This document shows, in pieces, positions 44,269 to 51,582 of a stretch of 64,000 nucleotides of DNA. The first letter of the stretch is position 1. Each line of letters begins with the position of its first letter. Where the stretch lies: positions 84,406 to 148,405 of the forward strand of contig NZ_AUGC01000009.1 in the NCBI RefSeq assembly GCF_000426825.1, read 5' to 3'. Under the pieces are notes generated by a model. It worked only from the letters and a program-made list of their open reading frames with translations. It was not told the DNA's origin and did not search any database. This stretch comes from Thermonema rossianum DSM 10300 (GTDB taxonomy: Bacteria; Bacteroidota; Bacteroidia; Cytophagales; Thermonemataceae). Both the position numbers and the translations under genes were made by a program.

Positions 44269-45571
44269 GCGTCCGGGCAAGCAGAATTTGTTCAATATGC
44301 TGAATAACCACGTAGTCTTTTTCACTTTCGTCGCCGTTATACACACAATAATCTTCACCCATATGTTCGAGTGCCTGCTGCGAGCAGCCCCCGTTGCACA
44401 GCGGTTGTATGCGGCAGCTTAAGCAAGGGCGATTGCGAAACTTGATATTCATGCGCTTTTCGAGGTGGTCGTCTTCCCACACAATCTCTCCTGCTTCAGA
44501 GAGGTAGCCCACCCGGTTTTCGGGTTTGAAGTCGCGTGCCGTGCATTTATACACGTCACCGTTGTAGTTGATGACGGCACTATGCCGTTTGTCGGCATAG
44601 CACGAACCTTCCACTGTATCTACCGCCGACTGTTCCATGGCAGCAAATCCCGCCATCCGCACCGCCTCCATTGCTGCTGCCACCTCCTCTTTGATGTCTC
44701 CTTCTGTGTCTTGCCACACCCGGTGAAAGCTGAAGTTTATAAGAGATTTGGCTTTGGCAGGCAGGTCTGCAAAGTCATAGGGCACCTGTTTCACCGAAGC
44801 AATATTGGCAGCCGTGTAGTTGACACGCACCCCCACCCCAAAGCCCGCAATGGCAAGTTGTTTAATGTTGTGGACAATCTCGCGATAAGAGCCCTTTTTT
44901 TCGTTTACATAACGCACCCGGTTGTGGTTCTGCTCGTCGCCATCGAGGGTAATCTGAAAACTTGGCAACAAGCCTTCCTTACGGAAGAAATCAATCATAT
45001 TTTCATTTATCAAATAGCCATTGGTAGTGAAGTGCAGCTCCAAAGCAATGCCTGCGCCTTGCAACAAACGCTTGGCTTCACTTATCAATGGCTTCACATT
45101 GCGCTCGAAATAAAGCAACGGCTCCCCCCCAAAAAAGCCAATGATGAAATGGCGCAAACCGGGATTTTGCTCCACTGTGCGCTGTATAAAGCGCAGAATC
45201 CGTGCTATCCCCTCTTCACTTAGGCGGGAGTTTTTTATGTGCGTTTCATAGCAATACCAGCACTTGAAATTGCAATTCATGGTGGGATTGATAATCAGCT
45301 GAAAGGTATGGGCGGCGTTGTCTATAGCCCGCACTTTCTCTTTCAGGCGCTCCAATTCATCCACCGAATCATCTATGATGAATTCGTGACGGCAGAGATA
45401 ATCATAAAACTGCGGGTGCACTTGCGCCAGCTCTTCCACACCATGATGCGCGGCACTGTCGAGCAGGTCTTTGAGCAAGAGCTCTATAAAAATCACCCTC
45501 TTACTGAAAGCATTGAAAAGGGCATACTTACCCCCGTACGGTACTATATTATTGTATCGGCTTAGTTTCAT
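44252..45571 (-). CDS. Radical SAM/SPASM peptide maturase
   Basis: A 439-aa enzyme. Residues 1-90 are an N-terminal domain (MKLSRYNNIVPYGGKYALFNAF) common to peptide maturases. The radical SAM CX3CX2C is C100-NFK-C104-WY-C107 in NPTMNCNFKCWYCYE, and FFGGEPLL (147-154) binds SAM. The C-terminal SPASM domain holds C324, C343, C383, C386, C392, C396 and C409, enough for two auxiliary [4Fe-4S] clusters. Such enzymes install thioether, C-C or epimerised links in ribosomal peptides. The gene lies between two small precursors and the C39 exporter, so these are the likely substrates. The exact chemistry cannot be told from sequence. Confidence 0.92.
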   Translation of the reverse strand: MKLSRYNNIVPYGGKYALFNAFSKRVIFIELLLKDLLDSAAHHGVEELAQVHPQFYDYLCRHEFIIDDSVDELERLKEKVRAIDNAAHTFQLIINPTMNCNFKCWYCYETHIKNSRLSEEGIARILRFIQRTVEQNPGLRHFIIGFFGGEPLLYFERNVKPLISEAKRLLQGAGIALELHFTTNGYLINENMIDFFRKEGLLPSFQITLDGDEQNHNRVRYVNEKKGSYREIVHNIKQLAIAGFGVGVRVNYTAANIASVKQVPYDFADLPAKAKSLINFSFHRVWQDTEGDIKEEVAAAMEAVRMAGFAAMEQSAVDTVEGSCYADKRHSAVINYNGDVYKCTARDFKPENRVGYLSEAGEIVWEDDHLEKRMNIKFRNRPCLSCRIQPLCNGGCSQQALEHMGEDYCVYNGDESEKDYVVIQHIEQILLARTRETVG

Positions 45572-45738
45572 GCTAAAGTGTATTTGTTAAACAAATCAAT
45601 AAGCAATTGTCCTAAATAAGGAGCCAGTCGCTATCCTCCTTCTTTTTTCAACACCACACGGAAACAGAAGGCACAATACTCCCCTTCCGGCAAGCATTCA
45701 TGCCTGCCATACTTTAATCAACAGCCCCTTGTCATTGA

Positions 45739-46083
45739 TTACCTGTTCGAAGAGGCGCAATCTGCATTTACTACCAACGGAATGACAAGCTTCTTCCTCA
45801 CGCCTGCCGAGTCATAGCTAATCTGCATTCCCCCCTGTTGGGTACTGTCTCCCGGGAAAAAGGAAATTTGAAAGTCTTTGACATGTGTGCTTTGTCCTTT
45901 GACAGGCTTCGAAGAGGAAGCTTCCATAACACACCCCCAGTTAATTGTCATGCGTCTATCACACGCTTTGTCGTTGGTGCCTGTGGCATGTCCACCGCCT
46001 GCCAAACACTCCGAGAACCCGCCATACAAGCAACGGCTTTCCTCGTCTGAAAGTAATTCCGGAATAAAAGGTAGTGTTTTCAT
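45739..46083 (-). CDS. Probable RiPP precursor B (114 aa, double-glycine leader)
   Basis: A small protein with a leader LLSDEESRCLYGG (10-22) that fits the LSxxELxxIxGG double-glycine consensus: L11, S12, E15, S16, L19, G21, G22. Cleavage after G22 would leave a 92-residue core starting FSECLAGGGHATGTND. Core Cys are C26, C41, C51 and C109. YGGFS, GTN-x2-AC and T-I-N-W-G-C are shared in order with precursor A. The rest of the core (from ~60) is strand-like (KDFQISFFPGD, MQISYDSAGV, KKLVIPLVVNADC), unusually long for a RiPP core. It could instead be a maturase-modified protein. It is 167 bases upstream of the maturase. Confidence 0.72.
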   Translation of the reverse strand: MKTLPFIPELLSDEESRCLYGGFSECLAGGGHATGTNDKACDRRMTINWGCVMEASSSKPVKGQSTHVKDFQISFFPGDSTQQGGMQISYDSAGVRKKLVIPLVVNADCASSNR

Positions 46084-46137
46084 GGATTATCGGATTTTTT
46101 AACCTTTACTTTATTTCTATTTATTTCTATTAGACAA

Positions 46138-46165
46138 CCGGGCAGGGGTAAGCTCCCCCACCCGG
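46138..46165 (-). promoter_or_regulatory. Stem-loop between the two precursor genes
   Basis: CCGGGCAGGGG and CCCCCACCCGG pair with one or two mismatches around a 6-base loop. On the minus strand it follows precursor A by 15 bases. No strong T-run follows, so it may be a 3' stabilising or attenuating hairpin rather than a full terminator. It could keep precursor A transcripts in excess over the enzymes (inference). Confidence 0.5.
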
Positions 46166-46179
46166 CATCAACTACTGTC

Positions 46180-46389
46180 TTAATTTACTTTCTTCGGGCT
46201 GCAACTGTTCGTACATTGATTACACCCAGTATTAACCGTAATCTCACAAGCTATCCTATTATTCGTTCCCTCACTCTCATAAGCAAAATGCCCTTCCAAC
46301 ACATCGGAAAAGCCTCCATAGATAATTTCTTCTTCAATTTTCAGAGGCTCGAGGTTCAACAGTGCTTCTTTTTTCTTTAACTCTTTCAT
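46180..46389 (-). CDS. Probable RiPP precursor A (69 aa, double-glycine leader)
   Basis: A 69-residue peptide. The leader (1-26) is charged and ends LKIEEEIIYGG, with E19-E21 and I22/I23 near the expected -8 and -4 positions and GG at 25-26. The core (27-69) begins FSDVLEGHFAY and holds C48, C56, C59 and C63 in ACEITVNTGCNQCTNSC. YGGFS-x-x-L, GTN-x3-AC and T-V-N-T-G-C align with precursor B. It is the first gene of the cluster, and is followed by a stem-loop and precursor B. The Cys-, Thr-, Asn- and Ser-rich tail is suited to thioether formation by the adjacent SPASM maturase. Confidence 0.75.
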   Translation of the reverse strand: MKELKKKEALLNLEPLKIEEEIIYGGFSDVLEGHFAYESEGTNNRIACEITVNTGCNQCTNSCSPKKVN

Positions 46390-46463
46390 AGTCTTTGTGA
46401 TTTAATGATGAAACATAAGAACCAAAATAATGCAGTCGATGTACGATTTAGTGACATAATATA

Positions 46464-46475
46464 CATGGCGCCATG
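46464..46475. promoter_or_regulatory. 12-bp perfect palindrome upstream of precursor A
   Basis: CATGGCGCCATG is a perfect palindrome 75 bases before the precursor A start, in an otherwise gene-free AT-rich stretch (46390-46775). It might be an operator, but its length alone is weak evidence. Confidence 0.35.
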
Positions 46476-46525
46476 GCAACTCTATCCACCTCCCGGGTGC
46501 AGTGGAAGAATTGCATAACAATTCT

Positions 46526-46543
46526 AAAAAAAAAAAAAAAAAA
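46526..46543. repeat. Homopolymer tract of 18 A
   Basis: An unbroken run of 18 A (T on the coding strand of the peptide cluster) about 137 bases upstream of precursor A. Such tracts are prone to slippage. The 46390-46775 gap holds no convincing gene on either strand. Confidence 0.9.
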
Positions 46544-46775
46544 CAAGTCAATAGTACGATGCATTTTTTTTACAAAATACATATAAGGTATTAAAATTCA
46601 ATCATATAAAAATAATCAATCATCAAAATAGTGTTACAACATTGATTTTTATTACAAAGCATAATCTCAAGTATACTATGCAGCAGCAGAGCACTTTTTG
46701 CCTTTGCATGCACAAAAAAAGGCGCCGCTAAGGGCACCTCTTTGGCATGATATGCTATATGTTGTTTTTTACCGC

Positions 46776-47234
46776 TTAGGCTTCTTTCTTTTTCAGCTCT
46801 TCAAGCATGGATTCTATGTGCTTGCGGGCGCCAAAAAACTCCTGATAAGCTGCCACTATTTTATGCGAAGCATCCAGCAGATACGTAATCCGCTTGGGAA
46901 TGCCCAACACAGGCACCAAGGCATCATATTTTTTGCACACCTCTCCGGAAGCGTCGCTCAGCAATTCAAAGGGCAAGTCATACTGCTCTTTAAAACGCCG
47001 GTGAGTAGCGATGTCATCACGGCTGATGCCAATAACCGTCACATCCAAACCGCGAAAGTCGGCAAAGTGGTCGCGGAACTCGCAGGCTTCCTTGGTGCAG
47101 ACTTTCGAGAAGTCTTTGGGATAAAAAAAGAGGATGCAGGGCTTGCCTGCCATGTCTTTACTCAGGGTGAAGGTGTCGCGCCCGGTAGAGGGCAATGTAA
47201 AATCGGGCGCCGGAGTGCCTACTTTTAGTGCCAT
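46776..47234 (-). CDS. bcp: Thiol peroxiredoxin, Bcp/PrxQ type
   Basis: A 152-aa peroxidase that reduces H2O2 and organic hydroperoxides with thioredoxin. It has FFYPKDFSKVCTKEACEFRD with the peroxidatic C46 and resolving C51 five residues on, the arrangement of alpha-type PrxQ. GIPKRITYLLD is near the end. ATG at 47234 (MALKVGTPAPDFTLP) is chosen; the longer frame from 47327 adds a sequence unlike the family. It diverges from fabI, leaving a ~140-base shared regulatory gap. Confidence 0.93.
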   Translation of the reverse strand: MALKVGTPAPDFTLPSTGRDTFTLSKDMAGKPCILFFYPKDFSKVCTKEACEFRDHFADFRGLDVTVIGISRDDIATHRRFKEQYDLPFELLSDASGEVCKKYDALVPVLGIPKRITYLLDASHKIVAAYQEFFGARKHIESMLEELKKKEA

Positions 47235-47375
47235 AGTCTGTTTGTTTTTTTCGTTGTGTTTATTATTCTTGAACAAAGAAAGCGGGGCAATGGTTTGCCC
47301 AACACAAAAGGTCCTGCATTCGTACAATTTTCACTTAAAAAGCTTACATTTAAAGCCCAAAAACTAAGAGAAACT

Positions 47376-48188
47376 ATGGCTTACAATTTATTGAAAGGAA
47401 AAAGAGGCATCATTACCGGTGCTCTGGACGAAAACTCTATCGCTTGGAAAGTGGCAGTACGTGCCAAAGAAGAGGGCGCTACCTTCACGCTCACCAACGC
47501 GCCCGTTGCCTTGCGCATGGGTAAAATCAAAGAATTGGCAGAGCAATGCAATACCGAAGTGATTCCGGCAGATGCCACTTCTGTGGAAGACCTCGAGAAC
47601 CTCTACAAGCGCTCTATGGAATTGCTGGGCGGCAAAATCGATTTCGTGCTGCACTCCATAGGCATGAGCCCCAATGTACGCAAAGGGCGTGAATACGGCG
47701 ACCTGAATTACGACTGGTTCATGAAAACCCTCGACATCTCGGCGATGTCGTTCCATAAGATGCTGCAGGTAGCCGAAAAACTGGATGCCCTCAACGAAGG
47801 GGCTTCGGTGGTGGCGCTGTCTTACATTGCCGCACAGCGCACCTTCCCCGACTACTCAGACATGGCACAAGCCAAAGCCATGCTCGAGTCGATTGCACGC
47901 AGCTATGGCGAGCGCTACGGACGCCTCAAGAAAGTGCGTGTCAACACCATCTCCCAGTCGCCTACCCGCACCACGGCAGGTACCGGCATTTCGGGCTTCG
48001 ATGTGTTCTATGACTACGCCGAGATGATGTCGCCGCTGGGCAACGCCACTGCCGACGACTGCGCCGACATGTGCATTGTGATGTTCTCTGACCTCACCCG
48101 CAAAGTAACCATGCAGAACATCTTCCATGACGGCGGCTTCTCTTCTATGGGCATCTCACCGCAGGTGGTAGAAAAACTCAGCAAGTAA
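47376..48188 (+). CDS. fabI: Enoyl-ACP reductase (NADH)
   Basis: A 270-aa short-chain dehydrogenase that reduces trans-2-enoyl-ACP in each cycle of fatty-acid elongation. It has KGKRGIITGALDENSIAWKVA, HSIGMSPN, and ALSYIAAQRTFPDYSDMAQAKAML, where Y150, Y160 and K167 match Tyr146, Tyr156 and Lys163 of E. coli FabI (Y-x6-K). INTISQSPTRTTAGTGISGF is the substrate-loop region. ATG at 47376 gives the normal N-terminus. The longer frame from 47256 runs into the divergent gene. Confidence 0.97.
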   Translation: MAYNLLKGKRGIITGALDENSIAWKVAVRAKEEGATFTLTNAPVALRMGKIKELAEQCNTEVIPADATSVEDLENLYKRSMELLGGKIDFVLHSIGMSPNVRKGREYGDLNYDWFMKTLDISAMSFHKMLQVAEKLDALNEGASVVALSYIAAQRTFPDYSDMAQAKAMLESIARSYGERYGRLKKVRVNTISQSPTRTTAGTGISGFDVFYDYAEMMSPLGNATADDCADMCIVMFSDLTRKVTMQNIFHDGGFSSMGISPQVVEKLSK

Positions 48189-48211
48189 AAAAAGAAGTCT
48201 TTACGCCGTGC

Positions 48212-48248
48212 GAAGCCTTGCCCTTTGGGGCAGGGCTTCTTTTTTTTT
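48212..48248 (+). terminator. Intrinsic terminator of fabI
   Basis: GAAGCC-TTGCCC and GGGCA-GGGCTTC form a GC-rich stem with one imperfect step, followed by a run of nine Ts. Confidence 0.85.
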
Positions 48249-48328
48249 ATTCATGTAAAAACAAATTTTGCATAACAGAAAGCCGCTTCGAACTGCCTTG
48301 AATGAAAATAAAAGCTTAGATTGTGGGC

Positions 48329-49099
48329 ATGAGCCGCAGTATAAAAAAGTGGGAAATTTCGTTGCGCACGCTTCCATTGGTAGCGGCGCTGCTGGCAATC
48401 AAATACGCACTGGGGGCTTACGCCGGCTTTCAGGGGCTGCTGAGCCTGCAGGAGATAGGGCTGGTTGTCACCGCCGGTGTTTTCTTGTTGGGTTTTATGC
48501 TTTCGGGCACTTTGGCAGACTACAAAGAGAGCGAGCGCATACCGGGCGAGATGGCTTCGGTTCTTGAAAATATGGAAGAACTAACTATCAATGCCGCACA
48601 GCAGACGGGCGTTTCCGCCGGTGCATGCCGCCATGCCTGCATGCAACTGATAAACACCACGCTGCAGTGGTTCTATAAACAAAGCTCGCAAGAAGAGCTC
48701 TATGAGCAGTTGCATGCTTTTGCCCTGCTGCTGCATCGCTTGAGCCGCGAGGGGGCGCCACCGCCTATCATCGGGCGTACCTTTCTTGAATTGAACAGCC
48801 TGCGCAAGCTGATTACACGCGCGGGGGTGATTTCACGCACCGGCTTTTTGAGCAGCGGTTATGCCCTGCTGGAGCTGCTGCTTGCAGCCATCTTGCTGCT
48901 GTTGCTCCTGACCAACTTCCCCTCACAAACCTTAATGTTTACCATCACTTCTACGGTCAGCTTGGTGTACATCTACCTTTATTTTTTGATTCGTGACATC
49001 GACGACCCCTTTGAATATGAAGCGGGAAAAGAAGCAGGCGCTGCCGAAGTAGCCCTCTTCCCCTTGGAGGAATACCGGCGACGCCTGCAAAAAAGATAA
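48329..49099 (+). CDS. Integral membrane protein, bestrophin/DUF4239-like topology
   Basis: A 256-aa protein with two N-terminal membrane helices (~14-32 and ~43-62), a cytosolic helical middle of ~110 residues, and two C-terminal helices (~178-225, LLELLLAAILLLLLLTNF and IYLYFLI), then a charged tail. After helix 2 the motif FMLSGTLADYKESERIPGEM resembles that of bestrophin-like/DUF4239 proteins, where a second helix is followed by a charged E-R-rich segment. The family link is tentative. ATG at 48329 is used (GTG at 48323 is in frame). It is convergent with copA, 4 bases apart. Confidence 0.6.
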   Translation: MSRSIKKWEISLRTLPLVAALLAIKYALGAYAGFQGLLSLQEIGLVVTAGVFLLGFMLSGTLADYKESERIPGEMASVLENMEELTINAAQQTGVSAGACRHACMQLINTTLQWFYKQSSQEELYEQLHAFALLLHRLSREGAPPPIIGRTFLELNSLRKLITRAGVISRTGFLSSGYALLELLLAAILLLLLLTNFPSQTLMFTITSTVSLVYIYLYFLIRDIDDPFEYEAGKEAGAAEVALFPLEEYRRRLQKR

Positions 49100-49103
49100 G
49101 CAA

Positions 49104-51278
49104 CTAATCAAGCTTCATCCAGCGAAGGCGAAGCGAATTGAAGACCACTATCACATCGGAACAAGCCATAGCCAAAGCAGCCACCATAGGACTCAGCCAG
49201 CCTGCTGCTGCTATGGGTATTGCCAGCACATTGTAAAAGAAAGCCCAAAAAAGGTTTTGTTTCATCACACGCAGGGTGTGCCTGCCTATTTCAAAGGCGG
49301 TTTGCAGATGACGCAGGTTGCCGTCCAAGAGTACCACCTCTGCCGCCCGTATGGCTGCCTGTGTGGCATTGCTCAGCGAGATGCCCACATGTGCACGGCT
49401 CAAGGCCGGCGCATCGTTGACCCCATCGCCCACCATGGCTACCCGGGCTTTGCTTGCCAGCGTCTCTACTATCTGCAGTTTTTGTTCGGGTGTTTGCTCG
49501 GCATAGACCTCTTCGATACCCACTGCCTGTGCCAGTTGGTGGCATTTGTGGGCTTTGTCGCCGCTAATCAAGACGGTACGAATGCCCCGCCGGTGCAGGT
49601 AGTCGATAAGTCCGGCAGCATAAGGCTTTACTTCGTCTTCGATGGCAACTGCCGCTATCAACACTTCGTTGCAAAGCAAAAAAAGGTCATAGGACTGCTT
49701 GAGCGCCGCGCGCTGCTCTCCGGGCAACAGGCGAAACGAGCCCAAACGGTAGTGGTTGCCTTCCGTATCGCTGCCCTCCATGCCTACGCCCTTGATTTCA
49801 CGTAACGAAGTCAAGGACAGTGGCTCTACCCCTTCTGCCTGCAGATGCGCCGTAAGCGCACGCGCAATCGGATGCGACGACGACTGCTCCAAAGCCAACA
49901 ACACACGCCGCACAAAAGCGGTATCGATACCAAACGCCTTGATTTCTTTTATTTTGAAATTGCCGGTGGTAAGGGTACCCGTTTTATCGAAAAGCACATA
50001 ACGGATTCCTTGCATGCGCTCGAGGGTGTCGGCACCACGCAACAAAATACCACTGTGCGCTGCCCTGCCCAAGGCTACCGTCACGGCGGTGGGCACTGCC
50101 AAGCCCATGGCGCAAGGGCACGAAATTACCAGCACCGCAATGGCACGGGTGATGCTTTCGCTCATACCTACGCCTGCAAAGAGGTAATTTGCCGCAAAGG
50201 TAATCAGGGCAATGGCTATCACTGCCGGCACAAACACGGCACTCACACGGTCTGCCAAGCGCTGTATGCCGGGCTTGCGGGCTTGTGCCCGGCGCACCAG
50301 CTCTATTATCTGCGCAAGCATGGTTTGCCCTGCTGCTTTCTGCACCTGCATGCGAAAAGCCCCATCGACCACTTCGGTACCTGCCACCAAGGCATCGCCT
50401 CTTCTTTTTTCTACCGGCAGGCTTTCGCCCGAAAGCAGGGATTCATTCACGGCGCCGGCCCCTTCGAGTATCTCGCCGTCGGCAGGCACCACATCGCCCA
50501 CCGACAACAAAACCACATCGCCCACTGCCAAGCTATCGGCAGGCACTTCTTCTACCACCTCCCTGCCCGCTTCACTCACCGCCAAGCGTTTGGCTATGGC
50601 TTTTTGCAGGCGGGTGAGCTCGTCCACAGCCGTGGTGGTCTGCTTCACTGCTTTGTGCTCCATGTAGTTGCCCAGAAGCACAATGCTGATGATGCTGGCT
50701 GCCGTTTCGAAAAACATGTAATCATGCCCGCCGCCGGTCAGCAAGCCATAAAGGCTGTATATCAAAGCGGCGGTGGCGCCGGTCAATATGAGCACATCCA
50801 TATTAGCCACGCCGCTCTTGACGGAGTTCCATGCGCTGCGCCCAAACTGACGCACGCCAATGGCAAAGACCGGCAGCGTGAGCCCCAATTGAACGAAGGG
50901 GTCATGCAGCCACGCATAGGGCAAAAACATAGCTGCCAACAGCGGCAGGGTAAAAGCCCATGCCACCAGCAGCTGCAGCAACAGCGGGTCTATGGTAGCT
51001 TTCTTTGCCGGCGCTTCATCGGCGGGCTGCACCTCGTAGCCCAGCTTACGGATGCCTTCAAGGACTGTTTCCAAAGGCAAGCCCGCCGGCAGGGTGAAGG
51101 TGACGTCTCCGGATGCAAAATCGACGCGCGGGTTTTCTATGCCCTTACGGCTCAAGAAGCGCTCCACACCCAAAGCACAGTTGGTGCAGCTCATGCCGTG
51201 CACTTTCAGATGCACCGCTTTGCCCTCCGGGCTTCGTTTGTCTTTTTTCTTCTCTTGAAGTGTCGCTTCCATAAGCAT
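49104..51278 (-). CDS. copA: Copper-translocating P-type ATPase
   Basis: A 724-aa P1B-type ATPase that exports Cu(I) from the cytoplasm. One N-terminal HMA domain has GMSCTNC (C31/C34). Eight membrane helices are expected. SCPCAMGLAVPTAV near 384 is the CPC ion-binding motif of P1B-1 pumps, DKTGTLTTG near 430 is the phosphorylation site, SSSHPIARAL is the nucleotide-binding HP motif, and MVGDGVNDAPAL is the hinge. YN in FFYNVLAIP and MACSDV-V-FNSLR in the last helices match Cu(I) pumps. Its ATG overlaps the stop of the copZ-like gene by one base, so the two are translated as a pair. Confidence 0.96.
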   Translation of the reverse strand: MLMEATLQEKKKDKRSPEGKAVHLKVHGMSCTNCALGVERFLSRKGIENPRVDFASGDVTFTLPAGLPLETVLEGIRKLGYEVQPADEAPAKKATIDPLLLQLLVAWAFTLPLLAAMFLPYAWLHDPFVQLGLTLPVFAIGVRQFGRSAWNSVKSGVANMDVLILTGATAALIYSLYGLLTGGGHDYMFFETAASIISIVLLGNYMEHKAVKQTTTAVDELTRLQKAIAKRLAVSEAGREVVEEVPADSLAVGDVVLLSVGDVVPADGEILEGAGAVNESLLSGESLPVEKRRGDALVAGTEVVDGAFRMQVQKAAGQTMLAQIIELVRRAQARKPGIQRLADRVSAVFVPAVIAIALITFAANYLFAGVGMSESITRAIAVLVISCPCAMGLAVPTAVTVALGRAAHSGILLRGADTLERMQGIRYVLFDKTGTLTTGNFKIKEIKAFGIDTAFVRRVLLALEQSSSHPIARALTAHLQAEGVEPLSLTSLREIKGVGMEGSDTEGNHYRLGSFRLLPGEQRAALKQSYDLFLLCNEVLIAAVAIEDEVKPYAAGLIDYLHRRGIRTVLISGDKAHKCHQLAQAVGIEEVYAEQTPEQKLQIVETLASKARVAMVGDGVNDAPALSRAHVGISLSNATQAAIRAAEVVLLDGNLRHLQTAFEIGRHTLRVMKQNLFWAFFYNVLAIPIAAAGWLSPMVAALAMACSDVIVVFNSLRLRWMKLD

Positions 51279-51493
51279 TAATCGTTTTGCAGGGCTTGGG
51301 CATCGAAGCCTGCTTCTTCTACCAGCGCTTTCACCTCTTCGGCAGAGAGTGCATCGGTATTGACGGTCAATATCTTGTCAGGATGGTTGGTGTCCACTTC
51401 CCAATGTTGAATTTTGGGGTCATTCAAAAAACCACTTACACTGCGCACGCAGTTATTGCAATGGATATTGGTTTTGAAACGGTAAGTTTTCAT
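51278..51493 (-). CDS. copZ: CopZ-like HMA copper chaperone
   Basis: A 71-aa single HMA domain. FKTNIHCNNCVRSVSGFL has the metal-binding C12-x-x-C15, and the rest fits the beta-alpha-beta fold (HWEVDTNHPDKILTVNTD, VKALVEEAGFDA). It should carry Cu(I) to CopA. ATG at 51493 is chosen; the longer frame to 51562 runs through the promoter. The stop and the copA start share one base (TAATG type). A good -7 box lies at 51543-51550. Confidence 0.9.
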   Translation of the reverse strand: MKTYRFKTNIHCNNCVRSVSGFLNDPKIQHWEVDTNHPDKILTVNTDALSAEEVKALVEEAGFDAQALQND

Positions 51494-51542
51494 CTTGCTT
51501 TTTGTTTTTTTGATTAGTTTGCATTGCAGTTTAGAAACGTTC

Positions 51543-51550
51543 CAAATATA
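51543..51550 (-). promoter_or_regulatory. -7 element (TATATTTG) of copZ-copA
   Basis: TATATTTG matches TAnnTTTG on the minus strand, 49 bases before the copZ ATG. TTTA lies at the -33 distance (19-base spacer). The divergent GT2 start is 32 bases away. No obvious copper operator was recognised. Confidence 0.55.
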
Positions 51551-51582
51551 AACTTTGTTCATTTCTTCCTAAAAAAGTGGCC

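Noticed and set aside
44269..44358. Longer N-terminus for the C39 exporter
   Set aside because: It would overlap the maturase by 107 bases and has no match to C39 exporters, which begin shortly before the QxxxADCG motif.
45685..45715. Near-palindrome GGCAAGCATT / CATGCCTGCC between precursor B and the maturase
   Set aside because: Mismatched stem and no T-run; too weak to call a terminator or operator.
49845..51281. 478-aa His- and Cys-rich plus-strand frame
   Set aside because: It lies wholly antisense to copA and copZ, which have every expected motif; composition is a mirror of the real gene.
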